Shown: positions 36,203 through 43,364, numbered from the stretch's first letter. The stretch is DNA of 43,462 nucleotides from a virus (IMGVR_UViG_3300047560_001269:1-43462), one strand, 5' to 3'. The notes: generated from the sequence alone by a model not told the origin. Numbers and translations are program-made.

Positions 36203-38356
36203 ATGATACTTGAATCCAAATCACTTCTTGCTAAATTGATGGCTACCGAGAACCTTGTGATCGAACAACGCAAGGTTTCCACGGCTATGTTTGACACCGA
36301 GAATCGTGTCCTTATTGTTCCTGTTCTGGACAACAACATTCCGTCACACACTTATGATCTTTTTATGGGTCATGAGGTCGGTCATGCTCTTTGGACGCCA
36401 CCAAATGGTTCGGAAATCAGAAAACAATACAATGTTCCCCATTCTCTGGCGAATGTTATTGAAGATTCTCGTATTGAACGCAAGATCAAACACAAATATC
36501 CTGGTCTCAAGAACTCTTTTGTCAAAGGATATCAAGATTTGCTTGATCGGAACTTCTTTGGCACCAAAGGACAGTCTATCAATCAGATGAAATTTCTTGA
36601 CCGGCTGAATATTCACTGTAAAGGTGGCGCCGTATTGAACATTCACTTCACTGATGAAGAACGTGAAATGGTAAAATTGGTAGAATCTACTGAAACCTAC
36701 GAAGATGTGATGGTAGTTTGCCAAAAAGTCATCAATTTTATCAAAGAATCCACTAAAAACATCAAACTTCCTGAAATTAATAAAGAAGATTTTGATGTTT
36801 TTATTGATGATGAAGAGGAAGAACAAGACGATTCTCAAGAAGAAGAATCATATGACGAAGAACCTGTTGAAACAGAACCAAAAACTGTTGATGAAAGTGA
36901 AAACACAGAATCGGAAGATGAAAAATTTGGTGCTGACGTAACAAAAACTGTTGTTTCCGAAGATCCATATGAAGACATTCGTGATCTTTTGGAATCTGAC
37001 ACTGAGGCTTCTTATAAACAGAACGAACAAAAACTGTTTTCAGAAGATCGCAGAGAAATTGTATATGTGAATATTCCTAGACTGAACACAAAAGACTTTG
37101 TTGTTGACTATAAGGATGTATATTCACAATACGAACATGAAAGACTTACGACCGGTTATTTTCCATCCACCGAATCCTATTGGTATGATCGTGAAGGTTT
37201 CATGAAGATTCGTGATGAAATCAAGACTGGTGTTTCTTACCTTGTAAAAGAGTTTGAAATGCGTAAGTCTGCTGACCAGTTGAAAAAGGCCACACCTGCA
37301 AAGACTGGTGATTTGGACATGAAGAAAATCTACTCACACGCCTTCAATGAAGATATCTTCAAGCGAATCACTGTTATGCCTGGTGCCAAGTCTCATGGTC
37401 TGGTGATCTTCCTGGACTGGTCTGGTTCAATGACACAACATATCAGAAATACTGTTAAACAATTGTTTAATATTGTTATGTTCTGTAAGAAAGTTAATAT
37501 TCCATATGAAGTATATACTTTCACCAATACTTCATTGGACAAATACAATTGGTCACAAAAACAAGTTCCTAATGATTTGATGTGTTCCAACTTCAAACTG
37601 ATGAATATTCTGTCTCACAGAATGTCTGCAGCTGAATTCACCAAAGCTGCATCAGCAATGGTCAGTATGAGTAAGGCTAATGGTGGTTCATATGATGAGA
37701 TGCACGCTCTTCCCAGTATGTTCAGTATGGGTGGTACTCCACTGAACAGCACTATTATTGGTGCAATGGAACTTATTCCTGAGTTTCAAAGGAAGAACAA
37801 ATTGCAGATTGTCAATACTATCTTTCTTACTGATGGAGATTCTGATACAGGTCTTTACTTCTGCAAGAAAGAAGGTAATGGAATGTATGCAAGAGCAGTT
37901 GGTAGATATAACTATACAACCAACCAATCAACCAATCTGATTATGCGTGATCCTGTAACCAAGTACAACCTATCTTTTAACTTGGATGATAATAGATCAG
38001 TAACATCATCATTTATTAGTATGTTGAAGCAAAGGGTCAATTGTAATGTTGTGGGTTTCTATATACTATCACCGAAAGATTTTCGTAGGTTTGTAGATAC
38101 CAGACTTCTGTACAAAGGATCTGATACTCAAAACATTCGTGCAGAGTTTAGTAAGAACCAGTGTGCTGTATTGAAAACTGAAGGTTATGATGAATACTAC
38201 TTGCTTCGTAGTGACAAGAAAGATTCAGAAGAACCTGAGTTGGAAGTAAAAGAAAATGCAACAACCAAAGTACTGGCCAATGCATTTATCAAATACAACA
38301 ACAAACGCAGTAATAACCGCGTGGTTCTAAATCGTTTTATCAACCTGATCGCATAA
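36203..38356 (+). CDS. cobT: CobT-like protein: zinc-metalloprotease-like plus VWA domain
   Basis: 717 residues. The N-terminal domain has a zincin-type GHEVGH (H57, E58, H61) with a later NVIEDSRIER helix (E87) as third ligand. Residues about 195-260 are a very acidic linker. The C-terminal VWA domain has the MIDAS LDWSGSM (D405) and the later TDGDSDTG. This layout is that of phage CobT-like proteins; bacterial CobT works with the AAA+ CobS in cobalt insertion, but in phages the pair is more likely a virion or remodelling machine. No CobS-like ATPase was found in the window. Its promoter lies directly upstream. Confidence 0.82.
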   Translation: MILESKSLLAKLMATENLVIEQRKVSTAMFDTENRVLIVPVLDNNIPSHTYDLFMGHEVGHALWTPPNGSEIRKQYNVPHSLANVIEDSRIERKIKHKYPGLKNSFVKGYQDLLDRNFFGTKGQSINQMKFLDRLNIHCKGGAVLNIHFTDEEREMVKLVESTETYEDVMVVCQKVINFIKESTKNIKLPEINKEDFDVFIDDEEEEQDDSQEEESYDEEPVETEPKTVDESENTESEDEKFGADVTKTVVSEDPYEDIRDLLESDTEASYKQNEQKLFSEDRREIVYVNIPRLNTKDFVVDYKDVYSQYEHERLTTGYFPSTESYWYDREGFMKIRDEIKTGVSYLVKEFEMRKSADQLKKATPAKTGDLDMKKIYSHAFNEDIFKRITVMPGAKSHGLVIFLDWSGSMTQHIRNTVKQLFNIVMFCKKVNIPYEVYTFTNTSLDKYNWSQKQVPNDLMCSNFKLMNILSHRMSAAEFTKAASAMVSMSKANGGSYDEMHALPSMFSMGGTPLNSTIIGAMELIPEFQRKNKLQIVNTIFLTDGDSDTGLYFCKKEGNGMYARAVGRYNYTTNQSTNLIMRDPVTKYNLSFNLDDNRSVTSSFISMLKQRVNCNVVGFYILSPKDFRRFVDTRLLYKGSDTQNIRAEFSKNQCAVLKTEGYDEYYLLRSDKKDSEEPELEVKENATTKVLANAFIKYNNKRSNNRVVLNRFINLIA

Positions 38357-38363
38357 GGAGATT

Positions 38364-38573
38364 ATGTCGAAATATAAAATAAAACTATCTGACTCTAATG
38401 GTCTGTGTGCCAATGTGGGATATGTCCGAGAGGAATCATCCCACAGGGTTCGTTACTATGCACACGGTGAACTGGTTGGTGAAGAGTATTTCAATACAGA
38501 AGGTGAAGCAACATCTTCTGCAATCAATTTCATTAACGGAGAACAATATGGAAGTAATTTCAACTTTTTCTAA
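38364..38573 (+). CDS. hypothetical protein, 69 aa
   Basis: AAGGAG ribosome-binding site and ATG seven bases after the CobT-like stop. A small beta-rich protein (YKIKLSDSNG, VRYYAHGELVGEEYF). No motif recognised. Its last 26 bases overlap the next gene. Confidence 0.6.
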   Translation: MSKYKIKLSDSNGLCANVGYVREESSHRVRYYAHGELVGEEYFNTEGEATSSAINFINGEQYGSNFNFF

Positions 38574-38748
38574 TGGTAACTATGAAGCTCAGGTTGCCAA
38601 GACATTTGATAACCTGTATACTGTAAGTTACATGATTGATGGTAAAGTTATTCGTAAAACCAATCATGTGAAGTTGGAACTGGCAGAATCTGTTGCTGGT
38701 GATTTCATTCTGGATGGTGGAAACGATCAGCAGTTTTTATCGGACTAA
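38548..38748 (+). CDS. hypothetical protein, 66 aa
   Basis: Read from ATG 38548 because GGAGAAC precedes it; a longer frame starting at 38398 lies within the previous gene. The 66-residue product looks like a small beta-rich domain (NLYTVSYMIDGKVIRK) followed by a helix, resembling its upstream neighbour in style, so the two may be distant paralogues. It ends overlapping the next start by one base (TAATG). Confidence 0.55.
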   Translation: MEVISTFSNGNYEAQVAKTFDNLYTVSYMIDGKVIRKTNHVKLELAESVAGDFILDGGNDQQFLSD

Positions 38749-39002
38749 TGGACAACAACATTTTTGAAATATCACCACAAGCATTGAATCTGTTCTCATT
38801 CATGCTTGGAATGACCTTTGCATCATTCCTTTCATGGTACCGTAGGACAGCATTCATGTATGTGGTTGCCTACTTTATGTTTCTTGCATTCTATTATGGT
38901 GCTATCAAACCCAATCTTGATGCCGCACCAGAAAAAACACCACTGACTCCAAAATCAGAATACTCAAGACCACTACCATTACCTACACCTAAGAACAAAT
39001 GA
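38748..39002 (+). CDS. two-helix membrane protein with Pro-rich tail, 84 aa
   Basis: Two hydrophobic segments (about 14-28 and 35-52) joined by a short basic turn SWYRRT, then a Pro- and Lys-rich tail (LTPKSEYSRPLPLPTPKNK). Probably an inner-membrane protein with a cytoplasmic or periplasmic tail. No family recognised; a superinfection or host-interaction role is only a guess. Overlaps neighbours by one and four bases. Confidence 0.6.
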   Translation: MDNNIFEISPQALNLFSFMLGMTFASFLSWYRRTAFMYVVAYFMFLAFYYGAIKPNLDAAPEKTPLTPKSEYSRPLPLPTPKNK

Positions 39003-39577
39003 TTAAGACACAAGAATATGTAAATAAGACCGGTAAACGTGCAGAAGCGTTTGCTTTGATGTTGAACTATATCAAAGACAATAGACCTAACCCACTTATC
39101 ATCGAAACTGGTTGCGCCAGGAAAGAAGATAACTTTGATGGTGACGGTATGTCAACACTGATCTTCGATTCTTTTATCACTGAACTAGGCCAAGGAGAAT
39201 TCCATTCTGTAGACATTTCACAAGAAAACGTGGACTTTGCCAGTACCAAGATTCTAAACCCGAACTCCAAGGTACATTGCTCAGACTCAGTAAAGTTCCT
39301 CTATGGAGTAACACAAGACTGCCTCCAAACCAACAGACATATTGACCTACTTTACCTAGATTCATTTGACTTTGATCCTAATGATCCTCATCCATCCTCT
39401 CTACACCACATATATGAATTGACTGCGGCAATACCCGCCCTAAAACCTGGATCACTCATAGCAGTAGACGATAACTTTGGAGAAACCGGAAAAGGTGCCT
39501 ACGTCAAACATTTTATGGACCTTCTAGGTAAACCGAGAGTCTATGAAGGTTACCAGTGGATCTGGGTGGTAGGATGA
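38999..39577 (+). CDS. SAM-dependent methyltransferase-like protein
   Basis: 192 residues, class I Rossmann fold of the Methyltransf_24 type: LIIETGCARKE (SAM loop), GEFHSVDIS (second strand), HIDLLYLDSFDFDP (acidic strand) and PGSLIAVDDNFG. Target unknown: sugar, small molecule or protein. It lies in a block of small accessory genes, with ATGA overlaps on both sides, and is unrelated in detail to the other methyltransferase at 15721. Confidence 0.75.
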   Translation: MIKTQEYVNKTGKRAEAFALMLNYIKDNRPNPLIIETGCARKEDNFDGDGMSTLIFDSFITELGQGEFHSVDISQENVDFASTKILNPNSKVHCSDSVKFLYGVTQDCLQTNRHIDLLYLDSFDFDPNDPHPSSLHHIYELTAAIPALKPGSLIAVDDNFGETGKGAYVKHFMDLLGKPRVYEGYQWIWVVG

Positions 39578-39978
39578 ACAAAGAATGGGAATATGCAGGG
39601 TTGTTGATCGACTCGTTTAATATCGATGTCAAACGTGTGGTTGCCGATGCACGATTTGGTGATTCTTATCCAGGTCAATGGGTAGCACATATGGAGAAAG
39701 AACGTATAGGTAAACCAACATTCACCATATCTGCATGGGGTGACACAGCCTGTGATGCCGTTATTAACGTATACAACAAATCACACCATGCAACACCAGT
39801 GAACCAGTATAAGGGTCAGAAAGTCTATATTGAACCAGAGAAACACTACTGGGTCATTCGACACTATCTGCCTACTACCAAACAACATAGAAAAGTGTTC
39901 AATTCTTACAGATCAGAAAGTGCTGCTTTGTCTGCGGCAAAACAACATGAATTGGAAGTTGTACAATGGATGCAGTGA
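39574..39978 (+). CDS. hypothetical protein, 134 aa
   Basis: ATG 39574 chosen because GGTAGG precedes it and it overlaps the upstream stop as ATGA; an in-frame ATG at 39556 is less likely. The first 70 residues look globular; VYIEPEKHYWVIRHYLP and SYRSESAALSAAKQHELE suggest a strand-helix unit recurring in small phage proteins. No recognised family. Confidence 0.55.
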   Translation: MNKEWEYAGLLIDSFNIDVKRVVADARFGDSYPGQWVAHMEKERIGKPTFTISAWGDTACDAVINVYNKSHHATPVNQYKGQKVYIEPEKHYWVIRHYLPTTKQHRKVFNSYRSESAALSAAKQHELEVVQWMQ

Positions 39979-40148
39979 GTAAAGTTTACCTGGTAACCAT
40001 ATTAATCAAAGCCAACCAACGATTTAAGATTGAGAAAGTCTTTAATAACATCGAATCCACTCAGAAGTGTTGTAAGAGTTATAACCGACTATTAAAAGAA
40101 GATGATCCGTATATCTGTGAGATATTAGAATATGTGGTGTATAAGTGA
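39966..40148 (+). CDS. hypothetical protein, 60 aa
   Basis: Begins inside the preceding gene (13-base overlap). A basic 60-residue protein with two cysteines (CC at 34-35) and one near residue 51; strand-helix-strand pattern (KVYLVTILIKANQ). Unknown function. Overlaps the next start by four bases. Confidence 0.55.
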   Translation: MDAVSKVYLVTILIKANQRFKIEKVFNNIESTQKCCKSYNRLLKEDDPYICEILEYVVYK

Positions 40149-40381
40149 ACGAAAAAATTAGACAATTAATGATGGAGGCAGGTGAATATGCCAATTCAGT
40201 GTGGGTTGATCCTATCACAAACAAAGAAGATCATATATCTTGGCATGATCTGTACAATGAGAAGTTTGCTGAACTAATCATTAAAGATTGTGCTAAAAAT
40301 TGCTTGGGTATCGTAAGTAGTGGTGGTGACTTAGACTTCGCTATTTGGAAGATTAAGAAAGAATATGGTATTGAAGAATGA
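40145..40381 (+). CDS. hypothetical protein, 78 aa
   Basis: GTG start inside a four-base overlap. The helical product contains HDLYNEKFAELIIKDCAKNC, a pattern seen in many small uncharacterised phage proteins, followed by a GGDLDFAIWKIKKEYGIE end. Function unknown. Overlaps the next gene as ATGA. Confidence 0.6.
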   Translation: MNEKIRQLMMEAGEYANSVWVDPITNKEDHISWHDLYNEKFAELIIKDCAKNCLGIVSSGGDLDFAIWKIKKEYGIEE

Positions 40382-40761
40382 ATGATTGTCCTATCTGTGG
40401 TGATGAAGGTACTGTCACCGAACATACAAGACAAAATAACTCTGAATATAAGAATGAATACTTTAAAGGTCTTCTGATTGATTCCTCTGAATGCTCTGCA
40501 TGTGGTTCTGAGTTTGCGACACCGGAGCAGATTAACAGAAATGCTCAGAGGGCCAGAGAGAGACTGAGAGAGGATGGTATTATAGGGAACGCAAAACCGA
40601 TCCATGCTTGGATTGATGAGTGGGTCTTAGAGTCGCTTAGAGAGAGGGATAGAGAGATTACTCTGAGAGAAAAGTTATATGGCAAACCTACCAGGAAGGG
40701 TTCTGCCCGGAAATTCCGGTCCAGGAAAATTTTTTGGAATAAGAAAAATCGAAAATTCTGA
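40378..40761 (+). CDS. MqsA/YgiT-like zinc-finger protein
   Basis: 127 residues. The N-terminal zinc ribbon CPICG (C4, C7) with CSACG (C39, C42) and the spacing between them resemble the N-terminal domain of MqsA/YgiT antitoxin-type proteins. A helix with NRNAQRARERLRED follows, where MqsA has a helix-turn-helix. The C-terminus is very basic (RKFRSRKIFWNKKNRKF), perhaps binding RNA or DNA. No MqsR-like toxin gene is next to it. An antisense promoter lies about 90 bases beyond its stop codon, and a possible terminator just after it. Confidence 0.6.
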   Translation: MNDCPICGDEGTVTEHTRQNNSEYKNEYFKGLLIDSSECSACGSEFATPEQINRNAQRARERLREDGIIGNAKPIHAWIDEWVLESLRERDREITLREKLYGKPTRKGSARKFRSRKIFWNKKNRKF

Positions 40762-40765
40762 GGTG

Positions 40766-40818
40766 GCTCCAGAAAATAAAAAATTGGAAAAAAGAGTTTG
40801 ACCAGGTGGAGCTTTTTA
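40766..40818 (+). terminator. weak terminator candidate after the zinc-finger gene
   Basis: gctcca (40766-40771) pairs with tggagc (40807-40812), followed by five T residues. The loop is 35 bases, which is long, so this is a weak call. Confidence 0.3.
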
Positions 40819-40851
40819 TTGCTACGCTCGCCTTCGGCTCGCCCATCATCC

Positions 40852-40880
40852 ATTATATCATAGTCATTCCGCAAAGTCAA
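40852..40880 (-). promoter_or_regulatory. minus-strand sigma70-type promoter, antisense to the zinc-finger gene
   Basis: On the minus strand TTGACT (40880-40875), 17-base spacer and perfect TATAAT (40857-40852) preceded by TGA. All genes to the left are on the + strand, so the RNA would run antisense into the zinc-finger gene. No convincing minus-strand gene follows. Confidence 0.75.
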
Positions 40881-40928
40881 GCATTTTATTTTCGCCCTGG
40901 CTGTTGCCATTCACTGCGGAATATGATA
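40856..40928. repeat. bulged inverted repeat overlapping the antisense promoter
   Basis: tatcat plus attccgca (40856-40861, 40866-40873) pair with tgcggaat plus atgata (40915-40928), 14 pairs with a four-base bulge and a 41-base loop. It could form a hairpin in RNA or bind a dimeric protein. Confidence 0.55.
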
Positions 40929-41021
40929 GCCTCCTCCTCCACAAGCACCGAAGTCCACACAAAATTTAAATTGTTTCGCCCTGGTTGACACACTATAGCG
41001 CAAAATAGACACAATGGGGGC

Positions 41022-41050
41022 TTGACTTTTCTCTCTGAGTGTGAGACAAT
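41022..41050 (+). promoter_or_regulatory. sigma70-type promoter for the small-gene cluster
   Basis: TTGACT (41022-41027), 17-base spacer and GACAAT (41045-41050) preceded by TGA. It lies 36 bases before the ATG at 41086. A further TTGACA at 40985 has no good -10 at normal spacing. Confidence 0.65.
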
Positions 41051-41085
41051 AACTCATAATTTAAATCAACAGAGAGTATTTAAAA

Positions 41086-41274
41086 ATGAATAATAATCAA
41101 ATGTATAACTTAACTCACTCAGAATTAGTATCTGAATTGTATCATGTAATGCAAGATGCAGTATTAAATAAGTATTCAGAAAATGAATACGAAACACGTT
41201 TAAGACTATTGTGGGATTATCTCGAAGAATCTGATACTGATACTCTTGAAACTCTCTATACTGTATATTATTAA
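41086..41274 (+). CDS. hypothetical protein, 62 aa, acidic
   Basis: First gene after the promoter, with leader agagagtatttaaaaatg. A helical acidic protein of 62 residues (LTHSELVSELYHVM, YETRLRLLWDYLEESD). Tiny acidic proteins expressed from strong promoters at genome-end-like clusters of T4-like phages often bind host enzymes, but no specific target can be named. Confidence 0.6.
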   Translation: MNNNQMYNLTHSELVSELYHVMQDAVLNKYSENEYETRLRLLWDYLEESDTDTLETLYTVYY

Positions 41275-41290
41275 TTGAGAGTATTATATT

Positions 41291-41449
41291 ATGAAATTAG
41301 AAAATTATACTGCATTAGTTACTCATGATTATCAAGTATGGGTATATGATGAAAATATGTCGATGGTCGGTTATCTGAATGAATACTTCAATTCCAAAAA
41401 GTCTGCATTATCATATGCAAAACAGTTTGGAAAAGTAGAGTTCGAATAA
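41291..41449 (+). CDS. hypothetical protein, 52 aa
   Basis: Starts after the repeated leader gagagtattatattatg. The protein has a strand-rich N-terminus (YTALVTHDYQVWVYDE) and a helix (SKKSALSYAKQFGKVE). The pattern resembles the protein encoded at 41471 (strands, then a helix), so they may be related. Unknown function. Confidence 0.6.
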   Translation: MKLENYTALVTHDYQVWVYDENMSMVGYLNEYFNSKKSALSYAKQFGKVEFE

Positions 41450-41470
41450 GTATTAAGAGAGTATTATATT

Positions 41471-41668
41471 ATGAAAAGATTATTGAAAGAGTATTTGGTG
41501 ACTGTATACAGCAAAGATAATGTTCGTCTTGGTGCATATACACTATATGGTAAAACATATCAGGAAGTATCTGATAAGGTTGAAACTAGATTAAATGGTG
41601 ATGAAGGTAGTGTTTTCCTTGATTATAAGGGACAATCATTATTAGAAGATTGGTCGGATGAATATTGA
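41471..41668 (+). CDS. hypothetical protein, 65 aa
   Basis: Same leader sequence as the preceding gene. The protein opens with YLVTVYSKDNVRLGAYTLYG, followed by a helix and an acidic end (LLEDWSDEY). A perfect aacagt/actgtt hairpin (41678-41695) follows the stop but lacks a T-run. No family recognised. Confidence 0.6.
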   Translation: MKRLLKEYLVTVYSKDNVRLGAYTLYGKTYQEVSDKVETRLNGDEGSVFLDYKGQSLLEDWSDEY

Positions 41669-41718
41669 TTGCTTCCTAACAGTAAATAGACTGTTTCGTA
41701 AATGTCACGATAAAACGC

Positions 41719-41747
41719 TTGACATTTCCAAAAAAGTCTGATAGAAT
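41719..41747 (+). promoter_or_regulatory. sigma70-type promoter
   Basis: TTGACA (41719-41724), 17-base spacer, TAGAAT (41742-41747) preceded by TGA. It lies 37 bases before the ATG at 41785. Confidence 0.8.
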
Positions 41748-41784
41748 CTTACTTTAAATTGAAAATTGATTAGGAAATTATATT

Positions 41785-41997
41785 ATGAAAACTGTAAATG
41801 AAACCCGCGAAAGAATGCACCTTGAATTAGCTCTGGCTGTTGCTGAGTTTGAAATGACTCACAAAGTAACCTATTGCACACCACAAAAGAATAAAGTATC
41901 TCGCTCTGTACGTGCTAAAGAGAAACTGGTATTTAAATCTAAACAACCAGTTAATCGTCCTTGCGTGATGTTCGATAATGTTCCACTGGTAGTATAA
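41785..41997 (+). CDS. hypothetical basic protein, 70 aa (paralogue of next gene)
   Basis: A basic 70-residue protein, first gene after the promoter at 41719. Residues about 18-54 (AVAEFEMTHKVTYC ... KVSRSVRAKEKLVFK) align with the next protein (AVDEYLAKGGKILVC ... KVSRKVKVKPHLFIK), so the two look like a tandem duplication. No known domain. A single Cys lies in the same position in both. Confidence 0.6.
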   Translation: MKTVNETRERMHLELALAVAEFEMTHKVTYCTPQKNKVSRSVRAKEKLVFKSKQPVNRPCVMFDNVPLVV

Positions 41998-42014
41998 TAG
42001 AGAGGTAGATTATT

Positions 42015-42236
42015 ATGGCTAAGTCAGATATTCGCGCTGAATTGAATACGGCAGTGGATGAATACCTCGCAAAAGGAGGTAAGATATTGGTATGCGAAAC
42101 CAAGCAGGTAAAAGTATCCAGAAAGGTGAAGGTAAAACCCCACCTATTCATTAAACCATCTGAACCTCGTGGAGTGGTTTCTATGTTTTATCGTATTGAT
42201 GAGAGACATAATGTAGGTGCTTGGAATAATTGGTAA
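42015..42236 (+). CDS. hypothetical basic protein, 73 aa (paralogue of previous gene)
   Basis: A 73-residue protein that follows its likely paralogue by 17 bases, with leader gagaggtagattattatg. The shared core has a helix, a GGKILVC strand and a KVSRKVKVK basic segment. The C-terminus (FYRIDERHNVGAWNNW) is different. Could bind nucleic acid; not shown. Confidence 0.6.
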   Translation: MAKSDIRAELNTAVDEYLAKGGKILVCETKQVKVSRKVKVKPHLFIKPSEPRGVVSMFYRIDERHNVGAWNNW

Positions 42237-42285
42237 CTGTTTCGTTTTTGGTCTACACCGTTAATTATACACTAGGAGATACTAT

Positions 42286-42459
42286 ATGTCAAGCGTTTTA
42301 AATCAAATGGATTGGTTCGAAGAACTCGAATATGCACCTGAGAATACCATTGTAGAGGTATTAGAAGAGGATGAAGATAATGGTAATGATATTCGCACAT
42401 ATCGCAATTTTGATATTGATTTTGATGAAAGTCAATTTAGCGTTTGGGCAGATTTGTGA
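42286..42459 (+). CDS. hypothetical protein, 57 aa, highly acidic
   Basis: TAGGAGAT ribosome-binding site and ATG. The protein is strongly acidic (Glu and Asp make up about a third), with MDWFEELEYAPEN and an end of FDIDFDESQFSVWADL. Very acidic small phage proteins can mimic DNA, but that idea is not tested here. It is the last + strand gene. Confidence 0.6.
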   Translation: MSSVLNQMDWFEELEYAPENTIVEVLEEDEDNGNDIRTYRNFDIDFDESQFSVWADL

Positions 42460-42468
42460 TAATAACTA

Positions 42469-42497
42469 TTGACTTTTCTGAGTATATGTGATATAAT
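42469..42497 (+). promoter_or_regulatory. strong promoter of a noncoding region
   Basis: TTGACT (42469-42474), 17-base spacer and perfect TATAAT (42492-42497) preceded by TGA. No gene follows on this strand before the terminator at 42655. Confidence 0.85.
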
Positions 42498-42503
42498 GGA
42501 GAA

Positions 42504-42707
42504 GTAATATAAAAAATTTCTCTTGCCATACTCTCACTAAGTCGGACATACCACTACATATAGTATCAATCAATCGCTGACAACACTATATCCGCGACAT
42601 GGTTCCGACTAACGACAGTGACCTCTACATATTGTGTCGCAATATCATTATAAGCACAAGATATAGTATCACATATCCTTATCAATTTACTATATCTTGT
42701 GTCTTTT
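42504..42707 (+). ncRNA. candidate ~200-nt noncoding RNA
   Basis: Bounded by a strong promoter (-10 ending 42497) and a strong terminator hairpin at 42655. No frame with a ribosome-binding site fits; an ATG at 42599 would run through the terminator without stopping. Internal pairing is plausible: agtcgga (42540-42546) with tccgact (42604-42610), enclosing repeated atatag-type segments. Similar sequence (ctacatatag) recurs after the terminator. No known RNA family recognised. The 3' end would overlap the end of the minus-strand endonuclease gene only marginally. Confidence 0.6.
42655..42707 (+). terminator. strong rho-independent terminator
   Basis: A perfect 14-pair stem, cacaagatatagta (42655-42668) with tactatatcttgtg (42688-42701), a 19-base loop, then tctttttt. 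It closes the candidate RNA on the + strand and abuts the end of the minus-strand gene. Confidence 0.88.
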
Positions 42708-43364
42708 TTATTCTAATATACTACATATAGTGTCCACGGATATATACTGTTTACACTTATTACCATGGTATCTGGTATATTGTGGTTTTGGTATAACCTT
42801 ATTACAATATGGACATTCTATTCTTGGTTGATTCTTAGCCTTCTGACTAATCTTCTCTCTGGCTATATCATCATGGGTTTTACCATACATTGCATTATTA
42901 ATACCCTTAGACTTCACGGATAATTTGTTTCTGGATTCTTCTGTCCATATTCTATTCTTATTTGATTGTATAATGGCATTTATAGACTTTTGGTTATTAG
43001 TCTTACCATATCTTGGACTATTCTCACCTGATAGCATTATACTATATTGTTTTTTTCTTTCTTCGGTGAATACATAACCTGACGCACCTTCGGCACCATC
43101 GGTTCTATTTCTTAATATACCCGTATTATTGTCTTTTCTGCCGAACCAACGGATATAATATCTCTCAAGGATAAATGACTGTAATTCGGTTAGATTATCT
43201 TGTATGATTATTATACGGGATTTATCTTTGGGTGGTAGTATTTCACCTTTCTTATATTTGTTATAGGCTCTATCGTCTTTGCCTTTACCAATATAATATG
43301 GTGTATAATCCTCTCTCAAATAGGCATAAACATAGAATGGTGTTGATTGAGCATATATACTCAT
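42708..43364 (-). CDS. GIY-YIG homing endonuclease with NUMOD3 repeats
   Basis: 218 residues on the minus strand, start at 43364 with AGAGGAG upstream. The N-terminal GIY-YIG nuclease has YVYAYL (11-16) and YYIGKG (23-28), then a helix and the metal Glu ([10 protein letters not shown]). Two NUMOD3-type DNA-binding repeats follow ([11 protein letters not shown] and [11 protein letters not shown]), with helical links, and a C-terminal zinc motif CPYC with H and C (YHGNKC). It cuts DNA at a recognition site to spread itself. It is the only minus-strand gene, consistent with a recent mobile insertion in an intergenic site. Confidence 0.93.
   Translation of the reverse strand: MSIYAQSTPFYVYAYLREDYTPYYIGKGKDDRAYNKYKKGEILPPKDKSRIIIIQDNLTELQSFILERYYIRWFGRKDNNTGILRNRTDGAEGASGYVFTEERKKQYSIMLSGENSPRYGKTNNQKSINAIIQSNKNRIWTEESRNKLSVKSKGINNAMYGKTHDDIAREKISQKAKNQPRIECPYCNKVIPKPQYTRYHGNKCKQYISVDTICSILE

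Larger units (their letters stand above)
40819..41085. other. regulatory-looking intergenic region with repeats
   Basis: No gene is supported between 40762 and 41085. It holds a direct repeat GCTCGCC (40826-40832, 40837-40843), a direct repeat tttcgccctgg (40890-40900, 40974-40984), a bulged inverted repeat (40856-40873 with 40915-40928), a perfect minus-strand promoter (40880-40852), a loose TTGACA at 40985 and a plus-strand promoter at 41022. A 10-base inverted repeat (aaagtcaagc at 40873-40882, gcttgacttt at 41020-41029) contains the -35 boxes of both promoters. A control region or replication origin are possible readings. Confidence 0.6.

Noticed and set aside
40545-40910. 121-residue minus-strand reading frame
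   Set aside because: It starts upstream of the minus-strand promoter, is low-complexity (runs of Ser-Leu from AGAGAG-type codons) and lies opposite the zinc-finger gene; no ribosome-binding site was seen.
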